Of a stretch of 64,000 nucleotides of DNA, positions 61,599 through 64,000 are shown piece after piece. Position numbers and translations under genes: made by a program. Each line of letters opens with the position of its first letter. Position 1 is the stretch's first letter. The notes beneath the pieces are model-generated. The model saw only the letters and a program-made list of their open reading frames with translations, had not been told where the DNA came from and did not search any database. Source of the stretch: an uncultured Tateyamaria sp. (GTDB taxonomy: Bacteria; Pseudomonadota; Alphaproteobacteria; Rhodobacterales; Rhodobacteraceae); the NCBI GenBank assembly GCA_905480645.1, contig CAJQRC010000003.1, forward strand, positions 1-64,000. The letters run 5' to 3'.

Positions 61599-64000
61599 AT
61601 GGATTCCACACTTTTCACTTTTATATGGAAACACTCCAAGCGTGAGCAGCTTTTTTTGCTTGCTTTGACGTTAGTAACGTTTCCGATTTTGTATATTACA
61701 CTGGAGTTGCCAAAACGTATTATTAACGACGCGATTGGCGCTGGACCTAGTGCCATGTTTATTTTTGGAGTGCAGGTTACACAAATCGAACTCCTACTGT
61801 CTCTCTGTTTTAGTTATTTAGTGGCTGTTTTTATACACGGCCTGCTCAAGATGAAACTGAATACGATGAAAGGCGTCACTGCGGAGCGGTTATTAAGAAG
61901 ATTTCGCTATCAATTGATAGGACGAATGTTGCGGTTTCCGCGAAATTATTTTCGCTCAACTAGTCAAGGTGAGCTGGTAAGTATGGTTACCTCTGAGGCC
62001 GAACCCATGGGGGGGTTAATGGGTGACATGGTTGCACAGCCCGTTTTTCAGTTGGGACAGATGCTTATAATCGTAACATTTTTGTTTTTACAATCAGTTT
62101 GGTTTGGACTGGCCGGTATCGCACTTATCCCACTGCAGGCGTGGCTTATTCCACAAATGCAACGCCAGATTAATTTACTGAATAAGGAACGAATTAAAGA
62201 AGTGAGAGCATTTTCTTCTGAAATTGGAGAAAGTGCTGCCGGAATATCTGATTTGCGTACAAATGGTGGTTTACGATATCGCCTCGCTCAATTCACGGAA
62301 CGCTTAGGGCGTATTTTTGAAATAAGATTTAAAATTTACCAAAAAAAATTTTTTATGAAGTTTTTGAATAATTTCATCACTCAATTAACACCCTTCTTTT
62401 TCTATTTAGTTGGGGGCTTTTTAGCCATTAACGGAGACATCACTGTTGGTGCACTCGTTGCAGCATTGGCCGCGTATAAAGATCTTTCAAGCCCATGGAA
62501 AGAACTGTTAGCCTATTACAATCAGACACAAGATATGGCTCTTCGTTGGGATATTGTGACTGAACGTTTTGGCCCTAAGGGTATGATTGACGAAAGCTTA
62601 TTTGATGGACAGGTGAACCCGATACCTCATTTGCGTGGAGATATTATTTTTGATAATGTTACAGTGCGCAATGCCGAAAATAACATCGTGTTAGAACAAA
62701 TTAATTTGAAAATTCCGCAAGGTACTCGCGTTGCAATTCAGGTAAAAAATCAGGCTGAGCGCACGGCGCTGGCCGAAATGTTAGCGCGAGAGCTTTTACC
62801 CACTCATGGTAAGATTACGATAGCTGAATACGATCTTTCCAAGTTACACCAAACAGTAGTTGCTGCTCGCATTGGTTATGCGCATTCCAGACCTTACTTA
62901 TTCAATGGCACTCTTGGCAGCAATCTTTTGATGCCTCTTATGACAGGTCCAAATTTTGTTGAGGGTGGGCAAGGCAAGTTAAATCACTCCAGTAATGAAG
63001 CCCATCGTTCGGGCAACAGTACAGATTACATTGATACTGACTGGGTTGACCCTGCACTTGCTGGGCTGGATTCTGCTGATGATATTCGGAAATGGTGGTT
63101 TGCACTGGCAGAAGCTATGGGGACTGATGAGTTTATGTTCCGACGCATGTTAAACAGTCGAATTGATCCGCATCAACATCCCGATTTGGCTAAAAAAATA
63201 GTAAAGCTCCGTTCGAAGGTAGAAGCCCGTTTAAGTAAAACTGACCTAAAAGACTCAGTTTACAGATTTGATCCTGATGAATTCAATCCTGCTCTGCCAC
63301 TTGGTGGCAATCTGTTTTTTGCTTCGTTATCCCGTGATATTAGCCAGCAAAGCCTGGCATCCGATAGTAGTCTTATTAAGCTGCTGTCTGATAATGGATT
63401 AGCTCAACAAGGAATTGCAATTTCTCAAACTTTAATTAAAAATTTGTACCAAACTTTTGGGACTGATGGCACCAACCACCCACTCTTCCCATCGGTTAAC
63501 ATCGAAGCAGCTCTATATGAAAAATTAGTAGATATTGCGCAACGAAGGGACGAAAAAGGTGATGGCGCTCTTACAAATGATGAGTTTGCGCTATTACTGA
63601 CAGTACCGTTTGCTTTTACGGCTGAACAATTTGGCGACTTATTTCAAGACGATTTTAAAAAGGAAATTGTGAAAATACGTAAGAGTCGGGGCGCTTCTTT
63701 AAGAGAACAGACTAGTGCGATTTTCACTCCAATTGATCCAGATAATTATCTGCCGCGCCTTACTATTTTGGAAAATGCACTTTATGGTCGCGTTGCTAGG
63801 ACGGCAGGTGTCAAGGCAGAAATGATCGAAGATTTAGTTGCTGAATTGATATCAAAATATGATGACCTGAGACGCCAAGTTGCCGAAACAGTTTTTGACG
63901 TTCGCACGGGCCTTGGTGGATCGAATCTTCCAACAGTTTTTCATGAACGCGCTGCATTTTCTCGCGCCAGCATCAAAAGGCCTGATATTTTAATACTTGA
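61599..64000 (+). CDS. ABC transporter-like protein (TMD plus degenerate NBD), 3'-truncated by window end
   Basis: Stop-free frame from ATG 61599 to the window end (about 800 codons), absent from the ORF track. Exporter-type TMD (PRNYFRSTSQGELVSMVTSEAEPMGG); NBD-like GDIIFDNVTVRNAENNIVLEQINLKIPQGTRVAI...RPDILIL. Confidence 0.85.
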   Translation, partial: MDSTLFTFIWKHSKREQLFLLALTLVTFPILYITLELPKRIINDAIGAGPSAMFIFGVQVTQIELLLSLCFSYLVAVFIHGLLKMKLNTMKGVTAERLLRRFRYQLIGRMLRFPRNYFRSTSQGELVSMVTSEAEPMGGLMGDMVAQPVFQLGQMLIIVTFLFLQSVWFGLAGIALIPLQAWLIPQMQRQINLLNKERIKEVRAFSSEIGESAAGISDLRTNGGLRYRLAQFTERLGRIFEIRFKIYQKKFFMKFLNNFITQLTPFFFYLVGGFLAINGDITVGALVAALAAYKDLSSPWKELLAYYNQTQDMALRWDIVTERFGPKGMIDESLFDGQVNPIPHLRGDIIFDNVTVRNAENNIVLEQINLKIPQGTRVAIQVKNQAERTALAEMLARELLPTHGKITIAEYDLSKLHQTVVAARIGYAHSRPYLFNGTLGSNLLMPLMTGPNFVEGGQGKLNHSSNEAHRSGNSTDYIDTDWVDPALAGLDSADDIRKWWFALAEAMGTDEFMFRRMLNSRIDPHQHPDLAKKIVKLRSKVEARLSKTDLKDSVYRFDPDEFNPALPLGGNLFFASLSRDISQQSLASDSSLIKLLSDNGLAQQGIAISQTLIKNLYQTFGTDGTNHPLFPSVNIEAALYEKLVDIAQRRDEKGDGALTNDEFALLLTVPFAFTAEQFGDLFQDDFKKEIVKIRKSRGASLREQTSAIFTPIDPDNYLPRLTILENALYGRVARTAGVKAEMIEDLVAELISKYDDLRRQVAETVFDVRTGLGGSNLPTVFHERAAFSRASIKRPDILIL

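Noticed and set aside
61568-61756. 62-aa minus-strand ORF at the start of the ABC gene
   Set aside because: Antisense to the long ABC reading frame; no support.
63547-63585. EF-hand-like loop DEKGDGALTNDE in the insertion of the edge ABC protein
   Set aside because: Only a partial match (Lys at position 3) and single; likely chance without structural support.

Overview
This is a low-GC, Rhodobacterales/Roseobacter-like alphaproteobacterial chromosome segment. Taxonomy is inferred from gene content and product style only. Core content: (1) a minus-strand phenylacetate catabolism operon, thiolase-paaA-B-C-D-E-paaZ-paaX (1.6-9.1 kb). (2) A short alanyl-tRNA synthetase-like gene (9.4-11.3 kb). 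(3) The replication block dnaA-dnaN-recF-lysE-gyrB (12.5-19.5 kb), followed by rpsT, an enoyl-CoA hydratase, mutM, ubiE, ubiB, a phosphoesterase, serA and serC, the last with a probable serC leader RNA. (4) A visibly GC-rich insertion of about 28.4-38.4 kb. It holds a degraded ColE1-type mobilization cassette (mobC, frameshifted mobA, nested mobB- and mobD-like frames), a HigBA-like toxin-antitoxin pair, and an AraC-controlled secreted amidohydrolase / DUF3299 / outer-membrane protein / OprB operon. (5) More core genes: mscS, serB, asparaginase, ialB, rlmN, LOG, dapD, dapE, rnr. (6) A polyamine-type ABC transporter operon with an embedded DUF1330 gene, an aminotransferase and ilvD. (7) At the right edge, an ABC transporter ORF absent from the supplied track because it runs off the window. 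Its nucleotide-binding domain has lost the Walker A, Q-loop and signature motifs. Most attractive leads: the nested mob genes with a pinpointed one-base deletion, the edge ABC protein, the amidohydrolase/OMP operon, the short AlaRS, a candidate PaaX operator, and three strong inverted repeats that are not classical terminators. All calls come from reading the sequence and supplied translations; no searches were run.
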